Positions 8,457 through 18,793 of a stretch of DNA of 19,991 nt are shown here, one piece after another. Numbering within the stretch: position 1 is the first letter of the stretch; the number at the start of each line of letters is the position of its first letter. Source of the stretch: Isohypsibius dastychi (Eukaryota > Tardigrada > Eutardigrada > Parachela > Isohypsibiidae); the NCBI GenBank assembly GCA_034696485.1, contig JAQIWT010000453.1:1-19991 (forward strand). The letters run 5' to 3'. Made by a program: the position numbers and the translations under genes. The notes under the pieces were generated by a model, which was not told where the DNA came from, searched no databases, and saw nothing but the letters and a program-made list of their open reading frames with translations.

Positions 8457-8803
8457 ATGAATTCCCTCGTTTTTTCTCGCTGTTTTTCTGCCGAGATGCA
8501 AACGGAAGGTGGAGCAATTCCCAACCGGAAGTGAACAGTTGGCTATTTCAAATATTTGCTTTCTCGCAGCTGAGTCTGTTCATCCCCCAGGAAATGCGTG
8601 ATGCATAACGTCATCGGAGATTCTCAAAGTGGAAAACAAAGGCGAAGTTCAGCTGAGTCGGATAAGTCGATTATTCGACTTATCATTCTTCCCCCACACT
8701 TTCCAGATTACTTTTGCATTTCTGGTTTTTCGACATAGCAACTGAATAACTTACGTTGGAAACATTTTTCGGTAATAATTTTCTGCAGTATATTTAATCA
8801 GTC
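8457..8803. promoter_or_regulatory. Upstream region of SLC36 gene
   Basis: Non-coding stretch 5' of the transporter ATG. It contains an ETS-like ACCGGAAGTG (8524-8533), an ACGTCAT bZIP-like half site near 8609, a perfect inverted repeat at 8661-8684, and AT-rich TATATTTAA about 15-25 bases before the ATG. If the minus-strand CX9C candidate is real, this would be a bidirectional promoter. Confidence 0.4.
8661..8684. repeat. Inverted repeat GATAAGTCGA-TTAT-TCGACTTATC
   Basis: Perfect 10-base arms with a 4-base centre, 120 bases upstream of the SLC36 start. Each arm carries a GATA core (GATAAG / CTTATC), so it could be a paired GATA-factor site or a hairpin. Confidence 0.6.
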
Positions 8804-11800
8804 ATGGATTCTGGAACCGCACGACTTCCGGTTCGACAAAATAGTTTTATGACTGGACCGGAAACGGAGGAGAGATTGAGCACGAATGATAAATTATTCG
8901 AGGACATTGGGAATCGTTCTTATAACGAGGATGATGAAAGGGAGAGGAATGCCAAAATTGTTTCGTCAATGTCACCGGATGTGGAAGATCGACGGAATGC
9001 AGCAAATACAACAACGTGAGTGAACATGGTTCTTCCGGATTTGAAGCTATCAAAAGTGGGTTGCCATGGACACGAAGGAGGCTTTATCTATCGGATCTTA
9101 TTTAAAACCAAAAACCACCATTTCTGAGAACTTTGTTTCCTTGTTTAATTTTACCTTGTTTAATTTTAGTGGCATTATTTTCCATCAATTTCCAACAAAA
9201 TTTACATTTGAGATTGCATGATTTGATTTCAGAAAAACTTGATATTACTTCAGTCTGAAGACCGATTGTCAACTTTAGCTTTTGAACGCAGAAGCCTTTC
9301 TCTGAAGTTGACCATCTTAGTCAGTTTCCCACAAATAATTGGAAATTTAGGGACATCACAGCAGAATTACGTTGGTCAAATGTAAAATGCGGGAATAAAT
9401 TTTTTTTTAAACGTATTCTCCCGAAAATAATTTTAGGTCACTAAGAAATTCCGAATTTAAAAAGTTTTTCTTCGCTGGTCGTCCTTAACTGATTGGTGTT
9501 TTTCTTCAGGAATTTCCAGACGTTGATGCATCTGCTGAAAGGAAATATTGGCACGGGTGTTTTTGCAATGGCAGGTGCAGTTCAGAATGCCGGTTTGGCG
9601 GTAAGGTAAAAGCACCGGAAAAATAAACGCGTCCAACGTAAATTTCGTTGAATTTGTGATTCTGCTGTAGACCGGGATAGTAGCAATATTTGCAATGGGA
9701 TTTCTTTGTAAGAATTACGCAACGAACCTTATAATACCCACTTGTCTACAAGTTTTCTCTATAGGTATACATTGTATGCACATTCTGGTCAACTGCTCAC
9801 ACATCCTTTCCAGAAAGTACGTTTGACGTGGACATTTTAAAAAAACGTATAGTACATTGCTGATTGGTAATAATTCTTCGCAATATTTTGAAACCTGATA
9901 AGTTTTTGAGCGTGAGAAACTTCTACTATTTTTTAATATTGTAACCTAATGAATGTTTGGCATATTTCCCGCTGAAATTCCTCACGAAGTCTTTTTATTT
10001 TCTCTGTTTGCGTTTTGAAATAATGTATCCGCTAAAGAAAATGTATTAGGAATAAAATAATGATGTGGCGTGGTGTTTTGCAGAGAAGGAAGGTCCGCTC
10101 TGGATTACGGGGAAGTTGTCGAAGCTGCATTCCGGAACAGCCCGTATCATAAACGCGCCAGATCGGCAAAGTACGACTTCTGTTCTTCCAAGTGTTCCTT
10201 TTTCATCAGGTTTTTCGTTTATTCTTACCTGAGCGAGTCTAATTATTTTTACGTTATCAATCATTTGATGCTGTAATTCAGATAATTGATTCTCTAAATC
10301 TCATGAAATTTCAGTTGAAGATTAATTGATTTGAAATAATCGTAAATCAGTTCATTTTTTCTTTGCAGAATACTTGTGGACGTTTATCTCGTCGTTTCCC
10401 AGTTTGGATTCTGTTGTGTATACATTGTGTATGTCGCCACGACTTTGGATGATGTAAGGGAACAAATTGACTCCAGTTTGGTTCTAATTCCCGAATTTCA
10501 TTTCAACTAAACAAATTTGAATAAACACTCCAAATATTATTCCTCATCACTTTAAATCCTGGATTTTTGTTCGAAAAGGTCATAAGCCATTACACGGGAG
10601 TTCACATCGACATTCGTGCTTATACAGCGATGATTCTGCCATTCCTGATTCTTCTATCATTTATCCGGAGTCTGAAAATTCTCGCTCCTTTCTCCATGGT
10701 CGCCAATATTATTCTGAGCGCCTCGCTGGTTGTCGTTTTCCAATATGTTTTTCGGAATCTCCAGCCTTCCAACAGCGTTCCCCAGTTTGCCGGATGGAGT
10801 AGATTGCCGCTGTTTTTTGGAACCGCGATTTATGCTTTTGAAGGTACTCTTGACAACCTTTTGAAAATTAAGTTTAGGAATTGGTTTTTGTGTTTTGGTC
10901 AAGTTTTGATTGAAGGATGTTGTTTGATTTTATTGTGATTAGGAATTGGGATTATTTTGCCGATTGAAAACCGGATGAAGACACCGAAAGATTTCAGTGG
11001 ATTGGTTGGAATTCTAAACGTTGGAATGATTCTCATTACGGTTTTATATGCATCAGCGGGTTTCTTCGGATATATGGCGTTTGGAGCGGAAGTTAAAGAT
11101 ACGATAATGTTGAATCTTCCTCAAGAAGGGTTCGTGTGTTTTTCGCCATGATTTCTGTTTTTATTAAAAAATTGAGGTCACTGAGTGGAATTTGTAAAAT
11201 TTAAAAATGATTTCGACTAAAACCGATTTTTGAATCTCTCCTATTATTTGTCAGGCTCGCTTTGTTATTCATTGTTTTGAATTATTTTGTTGTAGGATCT
11301 ACGTTGTAGCCAAACTTTTGGTCGCAATTGTTATATTTTATTCATACGCTCTCCAGGTACGTTTGATGTTCTTCGCTGTACATTATTTTGTTTAAATTGT
11401 TTTGTTTACATAATACACATCTTTTACAGGTTTATGTTCCATTTGAAATCATATGGCCACTTGTCAAGAAACGTCTTGGTTCCGATGATCGTATTAAATA
11501 CGGAGAATATTTATTTCGCGCCGGTATCGTTGTTTTCACATGTAAGTTGTCGACTCTGTCACCTTAATTTGTTAAAATTTATTCAATAATTTGTAACTAT
11601 TTTTTCAATTATTTTCAAATTTTGAAGTAATATAATTCGAATATAATTTGAAAACAACGCGAGTTTGTTTGATTTTTAGTTGTGTTGGCGGTTGCAATTC
11701 CGAAGCTTGGGTTATTCATTTCACTCGTCGGAGCTGTTGGAAGTAGTTTCCTAGCATTGATAATGCCGCCGGTTTTGGAAGTAGTCACTTTGGGGATGGA

Positions 11801-11936
11801 TGATCTTGGAGTGTTTAGATGGAAATTATACAAGAACATTCTGATATTCACATTTGGAATCGCCGGATGTGTTCTCGGAACTTATGTCGCAATTCTAGAA
11901 ATTATAATATCATCTCGAAATGACGCCAAAAATTGA
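8804..11936 (+). CDS. Proton-coupled amino-acid transporter, SLC36/PAT family
   Basis: Eleven exons: 8804-9015, 9510-9600, 9671-9707, 9765-9816, 10084-10170, 10369-10453, 10579-10843, 10943-11129, 11296-11356, 11430-11541, 11680-11936 (TGA). All introns are GT-AG and the 1446 bases encode 481 residues, the usual family length. A hydrophilic N-terminus of about 70 residues precedes the first membrane helix LLKGNIGTGVFAMAGAVQNA, the family hallmark. Other family blocks are CMHILVNCSH, SALDYGEVVEAAF, FFGTAIYAFEG with GIGIILPIENRMKTP, and YVPFEIIWPLVKKR. About 11 membrane spans are expected. Members co-transport small neutral amino acids with protons at plasma or lysosomal membranes and can feed TOR signalling; substrate and location here are unknown. 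The acceptor of exon 7 (GTTCGAAAAG) has a poor pyrimidine tract, but the frame and homology support it. Confidence 0.93.
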
Positions 11937-12371
11937 TATAATTCATTTTGACTCGTCTCGGGTATTAATTTATTTTCTCCTGATTTTTTTTGTGATTGAT
12001 GATTTTCTCATTTTAAAATGGTTTCCGGTTTCTGGTTTTTTTTGTTCTTGAGAGCTAGAGCCGGTTTGTTATTCGACGAATTTGAATAGCCAAGTGGAGT
12101 TCATTGTTTTATACTTTTTAATTCTTTCGAAATAAACGACAGACCTTGAACTTCCCAGCTGGAATCAAGTGGTTTATTCATGCTGTTATGATTATTTTAA
12201 TGAATTATTCGCATATGCTCATCACTCGTCCATGTCCTTTTGTGCGACTTTTTTAGTTGACGATTTTTATTTGTTTTTCGCCAAACGGAAATTGACATTT
12301 TTCAATCCCAGATTTTTCTTTCATAATTTCAGACATTGTATTTTTCGAATGTTTTGCAATATGTTTTGAAA
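11937..12371. other. 3' UTR of SLC36 gene and intergenic spacer
   Basis: The interval joins two same-strand genes. AATAAA at 12131 marks a likely transcript end 195 bases after the SLC36 stop. The remaining about 230 bases would hold the promoter of the chitin-deacetylase-like gene. No strong promoter motif is visible, and the short plus ORF 12169-12369 looks non-coding. Confidence 0.5.
12131..12136 (+). terminator. Poly(A) signal AATAAA
   Basis: Canonical hexamer 195 bases downstream of the SLC36 stop codon, in the sense orientation. Confidence 0.5.
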
Positions 12372-15300
12372 ATGGTGACATGCAACTGTGATCAGCGGTT
12401 ATTACGGTTTTTGATCTTGATTTCTGTCGGGGTATTCGGCAACAAATACCGGGCTGGATTCGATGCGAATTTCTGTTTGACGCAGGTTAATGGATTATAT
12501 GCTGATCCGGTAAGGGACAATTTCTCAATATTCAAAATTCCTAAAATTGAATTCGCATTCAAGAAGAAATTTAATACTTCTTCCATCTTGTCACAGGGAG
12601 ACTGCGCTGGATTTTATAGTTGCTTCAACGATAAAACCTACCATTTCGTCTGTCCACCAGGCCTGAGATTCGACCACGAACTTCAGGTTTGCACTTGGAA
12701 GGCAAAGTGTATCACAACTGTAGGTAAGAGGTTGAATCATAGACGTGGACGGACTCGGACTTACCGTAAAATCTTTGCATTGCTATATGCGTGAAAGTTG
12801 CTACGTTTTCGAACTTAGAAATAAACTCGCGGGTTTTTTTAGTTTCAAATGGAAATTTTGTTTTACCTTGCATAAAATAAATTGCATAAAATATTTGTTA
12901 ATTTAGGCCCATCTCCAAATATCTCCTTACCGGTAGAGGATTTTGCAGTACCATCAGCCGCGCCAAGAGAAATCCTGCCATGTCCAAGCGTTGATGAGGT
13001 CCGTTGTGCGGATGGAGTTGTCTGCATTCCACGGTGCGGGGATATTTTTTCTCAAATAAATTTCTTTTGTGACGGATTTTATTTGTTGAAACTGAGCTTG
13101 AAGTTTAACAATTCAATCTGAAAGATCCTGGGACCGCAGCAATTTGATAAAAAATGAAGTTGAATTAAACGTTATTAATAACACATTTCCAAATTATCTG
13201 GGATAAAAGTTAGAAATTAGAGCAAAAGCTGAGTAGAATCAAGTACAAGAAATTAATCAATTAATTACGAGTGCCCAATTATTTTCAGATCAAAGGTCTG
13301 CGATACGGTTCGGGATTGTCCGGAAGGTGGAACCGACGAATATGGATGTGGTAAATTAGTTATACGATAATACACGCAAAAAAATGCAAAAAAATAAAAC
13401 AAATGTGAAGCATATATTTAGTAAAGAAACTGTGAATCGCCATAATAACTGTATTATTATTGATTGGATATAAGTACAGTAATCCAGTATTCGGTATTCC
13501 AGATGTCGGAGCTGATCAGTTCGCCAGTCAGCCATGCCGACCAGAAAACTGCATACTCCCGAACTGTTTTTGTAGCTCTGATGGTACATCCATTCCCAGG
13601 AATTTCGGACTGACCCAGGTTCCTCAGGTAAATAAAAAAATCAGATCCTAAATTAGAATAAATATTCTGTGATTTAAATATGTTTTGTAAAGGTCATCCT
13701 ACTGGCATTTCTCGGCGCAGTAAACACGCAGAATTATGAGAAAATCCGGACGCTTTTTCTCCCGACTCGAGTCAATCCGAATCAATGTCCAGTTCGAGGA
13801 ACATTTTTCGCGTCACACGAATACTCTGATTATTCACAAATCGAGAAACTCCATAAAGCTGGTCACGAAATCGCCATGAGCACAATCAGGTTAGTGAATT
13901 GAACGTCAGAGAGCGAAATTAAAATACAGCTCATTTAATCATGATTAAATCTGCAGATTGAAATTCAGGCTGCTGTTTCGGATATAAAACTTGTCATTCA
14001 GTTTTTCCATCTTATCCGTTTTTCAAGAAATTTTATATAACTTCAATTTGTGTTTACTTCATCATTTGAAATACATGCTACTGTAAATCTCAGAGTAAAA
14101 GTTATTAAACAGGATCATTTTTGTGCTGACCAGAAAACAGTGGACATCAGCTTGACTTTAACTTATAATAAATGCATTTCATCCATTTTACTATAGTGAT
14201 TATAATTGTGTCCATATGACTGTAGAATTCAAATGCAAAATTCAAATTATCAGATTTCAGCACATACTTTGAATAACCAATAGATTAATATTTGGCAAAT
14301 CTTGGTCGATTTTGAAGTCAACAGTAATCAACAATTTATCATTTTCTCACGTGAGGTATTCAACCGTTCACAAAACGTTATCAATTGTTTTTGGATCAAC
14401 AGTTTTGACGTACAAAATATCGGTGATTGGTGCTGTTTTCATATGCGCGAATTCAACGCACAATAATCTGGATTTAATTGTTGCAGTCGAGATCGGGAAA
14501 ATTCTTACTGGTGGACGTCTGTGTCAAGTCATAAAGATTGGACGAGTGAATTTCAAAGTCAAAAAGAAATTCTTGCCCATTTTTCACATATTCCGCTGAC
14601 GGATATTCGAGGTGCCCAAGCTCCGAGTTTACAACTGGGCGGAAATACGCAATATGCCGCCATGCAGGATATGGGAGTCGAGTGGGATGGATCGGTATCA
14701 AACAACTAAATGTTGTCAAACAACCAAATAATAAAATTCAAATAATTCGAGTTTTTTTTTGCCTAGCCGTTTTTTGTGGTAAAGAAATAGGACGTCTGTT
14801 TTCTGCATTCCAGAGAAAACCAACATAATTTGGTAATATGCAACAAACTGGTTTTTTTCTGTTTTGCTAGATAACCGTTCCATCGACTTCAAGGCCAGTC
14901 TGGCCATATAAACTCGCCTACTCAATTCCCCACAAATGTCATCAAACCGGATGTCCAACTCGACCGTACAACGTGTGGGAAGTGCCGATTAATCAGCTCA
15001 TCGACACTCAAGGTTTTGGATGCGCGTCCCTGGGTTCGTGCCATAATGAAGATCTGAAAACGTCCGAAGAGGTACCGTGGTTCACGTCTTCATCCACACC
15101 GATATACCTAATACCTGTAGTTCTGGTTTAATATTGTTAATTATTTCCAGGTTCTACAGTGGCTTATGAAGAAATTTTACCGGTACATTTTAATTGAAAA
15201 ATCCATTCGTTACTTGTATTAAATATTAATCGAAATCACATTCACAAAAACTTTTTATAATATTAAATCATACAGTATAATAAAAATTATAATTCGTTGT

Positions 15301-15723
15301 TAATCTAACTTTGGTTTCAGTCATTATCACGATAACCGAGCGCCCTTAGTTTTGATGATTGACCACAACTGGATGCAGGACAACGCCGATGCGCTTTCCC
15401 GTTTCATCGAAACCCTTACGACAAAAACCGAGCAAGACGTCTTTTTCCTAACCTACCATCAAATGATCCAATGGATTCAAACTCCAACAACATTAGACCT
15501 CCTCGCCGAGTTCGTCCCGTGGGCCTGCGATGAGGAAGCGGCCGCCCTTCCATTGTGCGAACCATTAGACTGTGATTTACCGCTAGCTCAGGGCGGAAGT
15601 CGGCGATTTCGAGCGTGTATGCCCGCATGTCCCTCATCATTCCCGTGGAAGGATAATACGCAGGGAAAGAAAGTCGTTGATCCAATTTTGAAGAAATACG
15701 TCGACCCACCGGCAGCGCATTAG
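12372..15723 (+). CDS. Chitin-deacetylase-like secreted protein, catalytic residues lost
   Basis: Ten exons: 12372-12509, 12597-12723, 12907-13033, 13289-13358, 13475-13627, 13693-13889, 14487-14694, 14871-15071, 15151-15182, 15321-15723. The model gives 551 residues. A signal peptide (LLRFLILISVGVFG) is followed by a CBM14 chitin-binding domain (Cys 35, 49, 55, 65, 78, 84), an LDL-receptor class A module (Cys 114, 122, 128, 135, 141, 151) and a carbohydrate-esterase-4 deacetylase domain (about 170-510). This is the architecture of cuticular chitin deacetylases. The catalytic motifs are degenerate: the TFDD position is AFLG (210-213), H-x-x-x-H is S268/R272, the RAP arginine is Q315 and the motif-5 His is D432. 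The fold-level matches NCILPNCFCSSDGT, RGTFFASHEYSDYSQ, VWPYKLAYSIPHKC and YNVWEVPINQL are strong. Likely a chitin-binding extracellular pseudoenzyme. The exon 4 donor (GTTATA) is weak. Confidence 0.9.
13351..13474 (+). other. Intron 4 with ambiguous donor
   Basis: The obvious donor GTAAAT at 13351 leaves phase 1, but the only visible in-frame acceptor before YSNPVFGIPDVG (ATAAG, ending 13474) needs phase 0. Using the weak GTTATA at 13359 restores the frame and inserts GKL after the last LDLa cysteine. Either a non-consensus site is used, or the gene carries a small lesion or sequence error here. Confidence 0.5.
13890..14486 (+). other. Long intron 6 of the deacetylase-like gene
   Basis: A 597-base AT-rich intron between the GTTAGT donor and the TTGTTGCAG acceptor. 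The plus ORF 14312-14599 only appears long because it runs into exon 7 in the wrong frame. No nested gene is seen. Confidence 0.6.
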
Positions 15724-15998
15724 AAATTATTTTAGTTAATTATTACGAGCTCCACTGGATGTTAACAAGTTTTAAGAGTAGGCAGCATATGACTTCATGT
15801 TTGTTTTGATTTGCGTATGTTGAGCAAGAATGTTTGCGATATTTTTACCTACGGTTCGTGATCGATATAATAAAACGAAGACGACGTGAAATTCGGTGAA
15901 TGAATATATAATAAATGAGGGAAATAAAAATTAAAGTCACCAAACAGACTATCTACATTTCTGATGACAACTTGGCCGAAAATGCCGTGGTAACTAAG
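15724..15998. other. 3' flank of deacetylase-like gene
   Basis: AT-rich sequence downstream of the stop, with AATAAA at 15869-15874 and again near 15910 as candidate poly(A) signals. No coding signal. Confidence 0.5.
15869..15874 (+). terminator. Poly(A) signal AATAAA
   Basis: Canonical hexamer 146 bases after the deacetylase-like stop codon. Confidence 0.45.
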
Positions 15999-15999
15999 A

Positions 16000-16202
16000 G
16001 GGGGGGGGGGTCCCGAGAGATGTAACGTTTCACATGGAAAAAATTGATTTTTTTTTTGCGTTTCAATGATTGGTTTTTGAGAAAAAAGGCACAAAAAAAT
16101 TCAGTGAAGGGGGGAGGGTCAGCCGTTAGTAAGCGTTAAGCGGGGGGGGGGGGGGGCACAACCCATAGACAAACGATAAAAAACGAAGGGGGGGGGAGGG
16201 GG
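16000..16202 (+). repeat. Cluster of long G runs
   Basis: Uninterrupted G tracts of 11 (16000-16010), 15 (16142-16156) and 9 (16188-16196) bases, plus GGGGGG/GGG at 16109-16118 and GGGGG at 16198-16202. They are embedded in sequence that looks like a decayed transposon (A and T runs, AAAAACCCCGTTTTTTTGC after the last run). The strand is strongly asymmetric and could form G-quadruplexes in DNA or RNA. Confidence 0.7.
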
Positions 16203-16643
16203 TCCAAAAACCCCGTTTTTTTGCAACGTAATATGTGGATGGTCCCTAAAACGAAGCCATTACGAAAATTATTGTTTAAAACAAAGTGACAGCTCCGAAC
16301 GATTTGAAATTTAGTGAATCGCTGGATCAGTTACGGCCGAGAGATGAAACGAACTTGTTTCCCTTTTTGAAGCGTCACTTTTGGGAATTGAATGGTAGCT
16401 GGTGGCGAACGTGCAGTGCTCGAGCATAACACCGGTATACAGTAGAGCGACAGCATTAAAATTGCTCGAAACAGTGATTTATATTAATACTGGCATAGTC
16501 GTTTCCACTCGGATCCAAACTTAATTATCACACTAACCAACCCGTCGCGTATCAAGGGATGTAGTTCACAATCACATAGATTTGTAACTACCAGAACATC
16601 AGTGTGTAAAACAAGTAGACTGCATATTTATATCAAGCGATTC
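16203..16643. other. Repeat-flanked spacer, no gene seen
   Basis: Mixed-composition sequence between the G-run cluster and the large inverted repeat. There are no ORFs above 60 codons with coding character and no recognised RNA gene. Confidence 0.35.
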
Positions 16644-16774
16644 CTACCAGTAAAGACCATAATTCAGAACACAACTGGTGTTTGTGTAAAATTCAGAACA
16701 CCCACATTTTTTGGATCTGACTGCAATAAACTATGTATCATTCGAAAGATCTACTCAAGATCTATCGATTGATA
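16644..16774 (+). repeat. Left arm of 716-bp inverted repeat
   Basis: Matches the reverse complement of 17228-17359 with scattered substitutions and small gaps. Confidence 0.8.
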
Positions 16775-16972
16775 TGAATAGCTGCCAGAAATATGTATTT
16801 GGCGAGGAGTTATTCGCAAACAAAGTTTTGATTGATTTTTGCATTTGTTGCTCATGCGCACGACCACGCGCGGTGCCAGAAGGATTTTTTGGCGTGACAT
16901 TCAGTTTAATTCGGTTTTTCTTCACCAATTTGATTGAAAATGGTAAAGGATCAGTCAAATCCTCACAAAAAA

Positions 16973-16996
16973 GCGAAGCGCGCAGCGAAGCGCGCA
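16973..16996 (+). repeat. Two tandem copies of GCGAAGCGCGCA
   Basis: Exact 12-base duplication inside the centre of the inverted-repeat element; locally GC-rich and self-complementary (GCGCGC). Confidence 0.8.
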
Positions 16997-17227
16997 GATA
17001 TTAGCAACACCGTTTTTCTCGATCTTTCTCCCTCTCTGGTCAGAAACTGTACACGAACTCGAGTTCCAGAGAAATGAGCTCAAATATCATTGTTCATGCC
17101 TTTTGGGCCATTCTGATGGAAAAAACTGGATTTTTCATGCAGATGACATGTCAATCAAGAAGGGTCTCGGTGTAAACTTTGCCGAGGTGTTGTTTTTTGG
17201 GTTTTGGTTTTTTCCCGCCATATGCGA

Positions 17228-17359
17228 CATCAATCGATAGATCGTTGAACGATCTTTCGAATGGTATATAGCTCATCTTGGTCAGATCAAAAAAGTTGGG
17301 CTGTTCTGCATTTTACACAAACCCCAGCTGTGTTCTGAATTGTTGTCTTTACTGGTAGT
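17228..17359 (-). repeat. Right arm of 716-bp inverted repeat
   Basis: Inverted partner of 16644-16774. It contains an internal perfect small hairpin GATCGTT-G-AACGATC (17240-17254) that is not perfect in the left arm. Confidence 0.8.
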
Positions 17360-17705
17360 ATTATTCGTTTAGGATTACTACCGGTTTGATGCTTCTTAAT
17401 CTGAGTGCTTTTAGGATTTTAGTTGGTCTGCCACTTCAATTTCTAGTCTGCCACAAATGGAGCCGGTCTTCGTACTGATCACTGCCTCGATAGATGTTCA
17501 GCATTCTTTCAGCTCGAATAGGGCAGACAAGTGTACAATCAACTTGGGCACATGCAGATGCTCAACACGCTTGACAAACCTGGCAAACTTGGTCACTGAT
17601 CTTTTCGGGGAAGTCTTCGTATGTACTGTCAGTCCACAACCACAACCAAATGGCAGCAAGACGTTTTACGCACACCACCACGGTGGCTGTCCCTGGAAGA
17701 TTTCC
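17360..17705. other. Spacer; ORFs look antisense or spurious
   Basis: Flank between the inverted-repeat element and the membrane-protein exon. The plus ORF 17457-17720 and minus ORF 17629-17841 overlap each other and lack recognisable domains. It is likely the 3' flank of the minus-strand gene. Confidence 0.35.
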
Positions 17706-18468
17706 TTAATGGTTTGTTGAGATGAGAGGAACAACCACGCAGCTCTGCCTGTGGTCCTTCTCTGTGCATCTTCTCAATCTGAGCCCGCCGATGAACACTG
17801 ACGACGCGAACCCATGAACTAATATAATCATCAAGCAGCAAGCGAATGGGCTGCTCCAGAAATCAGGGTTCAGGTGCGCGAAATGCTGGTCCCACACAAA
17901 AGCTATCGACACGGTGGCCAATATGGCAGTTGCTGCTAACATGCGGGTCACCAAGAAAATATTCTTCAGACACTGGGGTGATTCCATGATACACAAATGT
18001 TCTCGGCCCTGCCGAAGGGAACAACCGTAGCGCTCGCAGTTGATAGGACACAGGAAATGTATGAAACCCCAGTAGAGAAACATCATCCCGATTGTTATAC
18101 CGACATGTTGCGAAAGAAACATGATCGTATTTCCGTAGTCTACAGTGGTAGTGTTTGCGCCCGCACTTCGTTCCTGAAACATACCCACCGAATTCGGAGA
18201 ACCTGAGAAACACACTCAATTAATTACGCTAAATGAATTTACGCTCATTTGAAGTTTTTTTCCGATTCTCACGTGATAAAAATGGGAATGTCGCAGCGGC
18301 TGCTGAGGACAAAATTATCGAAAAAAGGGCATTCCCAAATATCAGGTTGTGTGACACTGCGAACTGGGTGAATAGTAAACGGTAACTGTGAATCTGGACA
18401 ACCTTGACACATCCTGGCGTTTCGACATGGTCAGCCTCCATCGCTTCAACAATGACCACTGGCACGTG
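17706..18468 (-). CDS. Multi-pass membrane protein, Frag1/DRAM/TMEM150-like (partial)
   Basis: Two 3' exons spliced by hand: 18468-18273 (acceptor CCTTAG, donor GTGAGA) and 18202-17706 (acceptor TTTCTCAG, stop TAA), phase 1. They give about 230 residues with four likely membrane spans: IFGNALFSIILSSAAAATF, GITIGMMFLYWGFIHFL, LAATAILATVSIAFVW and a segment around LMIILVHGFASSVFIGG. The order N-x-x-x-S...FQE, about 10 residues, V-x-x-G-x-x-x-x-F, then RM...A followed by a final span, recalls the Frag1/DRAM/Sfk1 family (lysosomal or plasma-membrane proteins; DRAM acts in autophagy). The resemblance is by eye and weak; a choline-transporter-like C-terminus is another possibility. Upstream exons probably exist (see 19133-19235). 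Confidence 0.45.
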
Positions 18469-18708
18469 CTAAGGTATGAGTTCGGATTTCAGTCAAGCGA
18501 GACTATATAGGCAGCAAACAAAACTGATTCGCAAAACAAATTCGATATGACATAAAGCGATCCTTTCTCGAGCGTCTACTCTTGCTCGCAGTGGTACGCA
18601 ATTAACAATCGATCGATAAGTACAACACCAAGTTCGTGCATGTAGCCTCCTCGCCCTGGATTTGCTGTTCTGCTACGATTGCTGATGAGAAGAATCGGTC
18701 GATTTTGC

Positions 18709-18793
18709 AATATCTACGGGTTCACGCCAAAAGACGTGAAGTTCACTTGGTCCCCGGTAGTATAATGTCTTGATAAATGCAGATTGATATTAC
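18709..18793 (+). repeat. Dispersed 80-bp repeat, copy A
   Basis: About 85% identical by eye to 19904-19985, both in plus orientation: CTACGGGTTCACGCCAAAAG, then CGTGAAGTTCAC and TGTCTTGATAAA. It contains a stem TTCACGCC / GACGTGAA with one mismatch around an AAAA loop. It probably lies in an intron of the minus-strand gene. Confidence 0.85.

Larger units (their letters stand above)
16644..17359. mobile_element. Inverted-repeat (foldback/MITE-like) element
   Basis: Two long inverted arms, 16644-16774 and 17228-17359, align at roughly 80-85% by eye. They share CTACCAGTAAAGAC at the outer edge, ATTCAGAACACA, GTTTGTGTAAAAT, CATTCGAAAGATC and GATCTATCGATTGAT. The centre of about 450 bases has no transposase. 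Transcription would give a long hairpin. The arms have diverged, so the insertion is not recent. No clear target duplication was found, and the true ends may lie further out. Confidence 0.75.

Noticed and set aside
12169-12369. Plus-strand ORF rich in Phe and Cys just before the deacetylase-like gene
   Set aside because: It lies partly in the SLC36 3' flank; the Phe-rich composition is what T-rich untranslated sequence gives in this frame.
15416-15709. Minus-strand 97-codon ORF
   Set aside because: Exact antisense shadow of the last exon of the deacetylase-like gene, whose frame is supported by family motifs.
16711-17004. Plus-strand 97-codon ORF in the inverted-repeat element
   Set aside because: It runs from one arm through a tandem GCGAAGCGCGCA duplication, has no recognised domain, and is explained by chance openness in the element.
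17457-17720. Plus-strand 87-codon ORF
   Set aside because: Overlaps the end of the membrane-protein exon on the other strand; no homology or initiation context seen.
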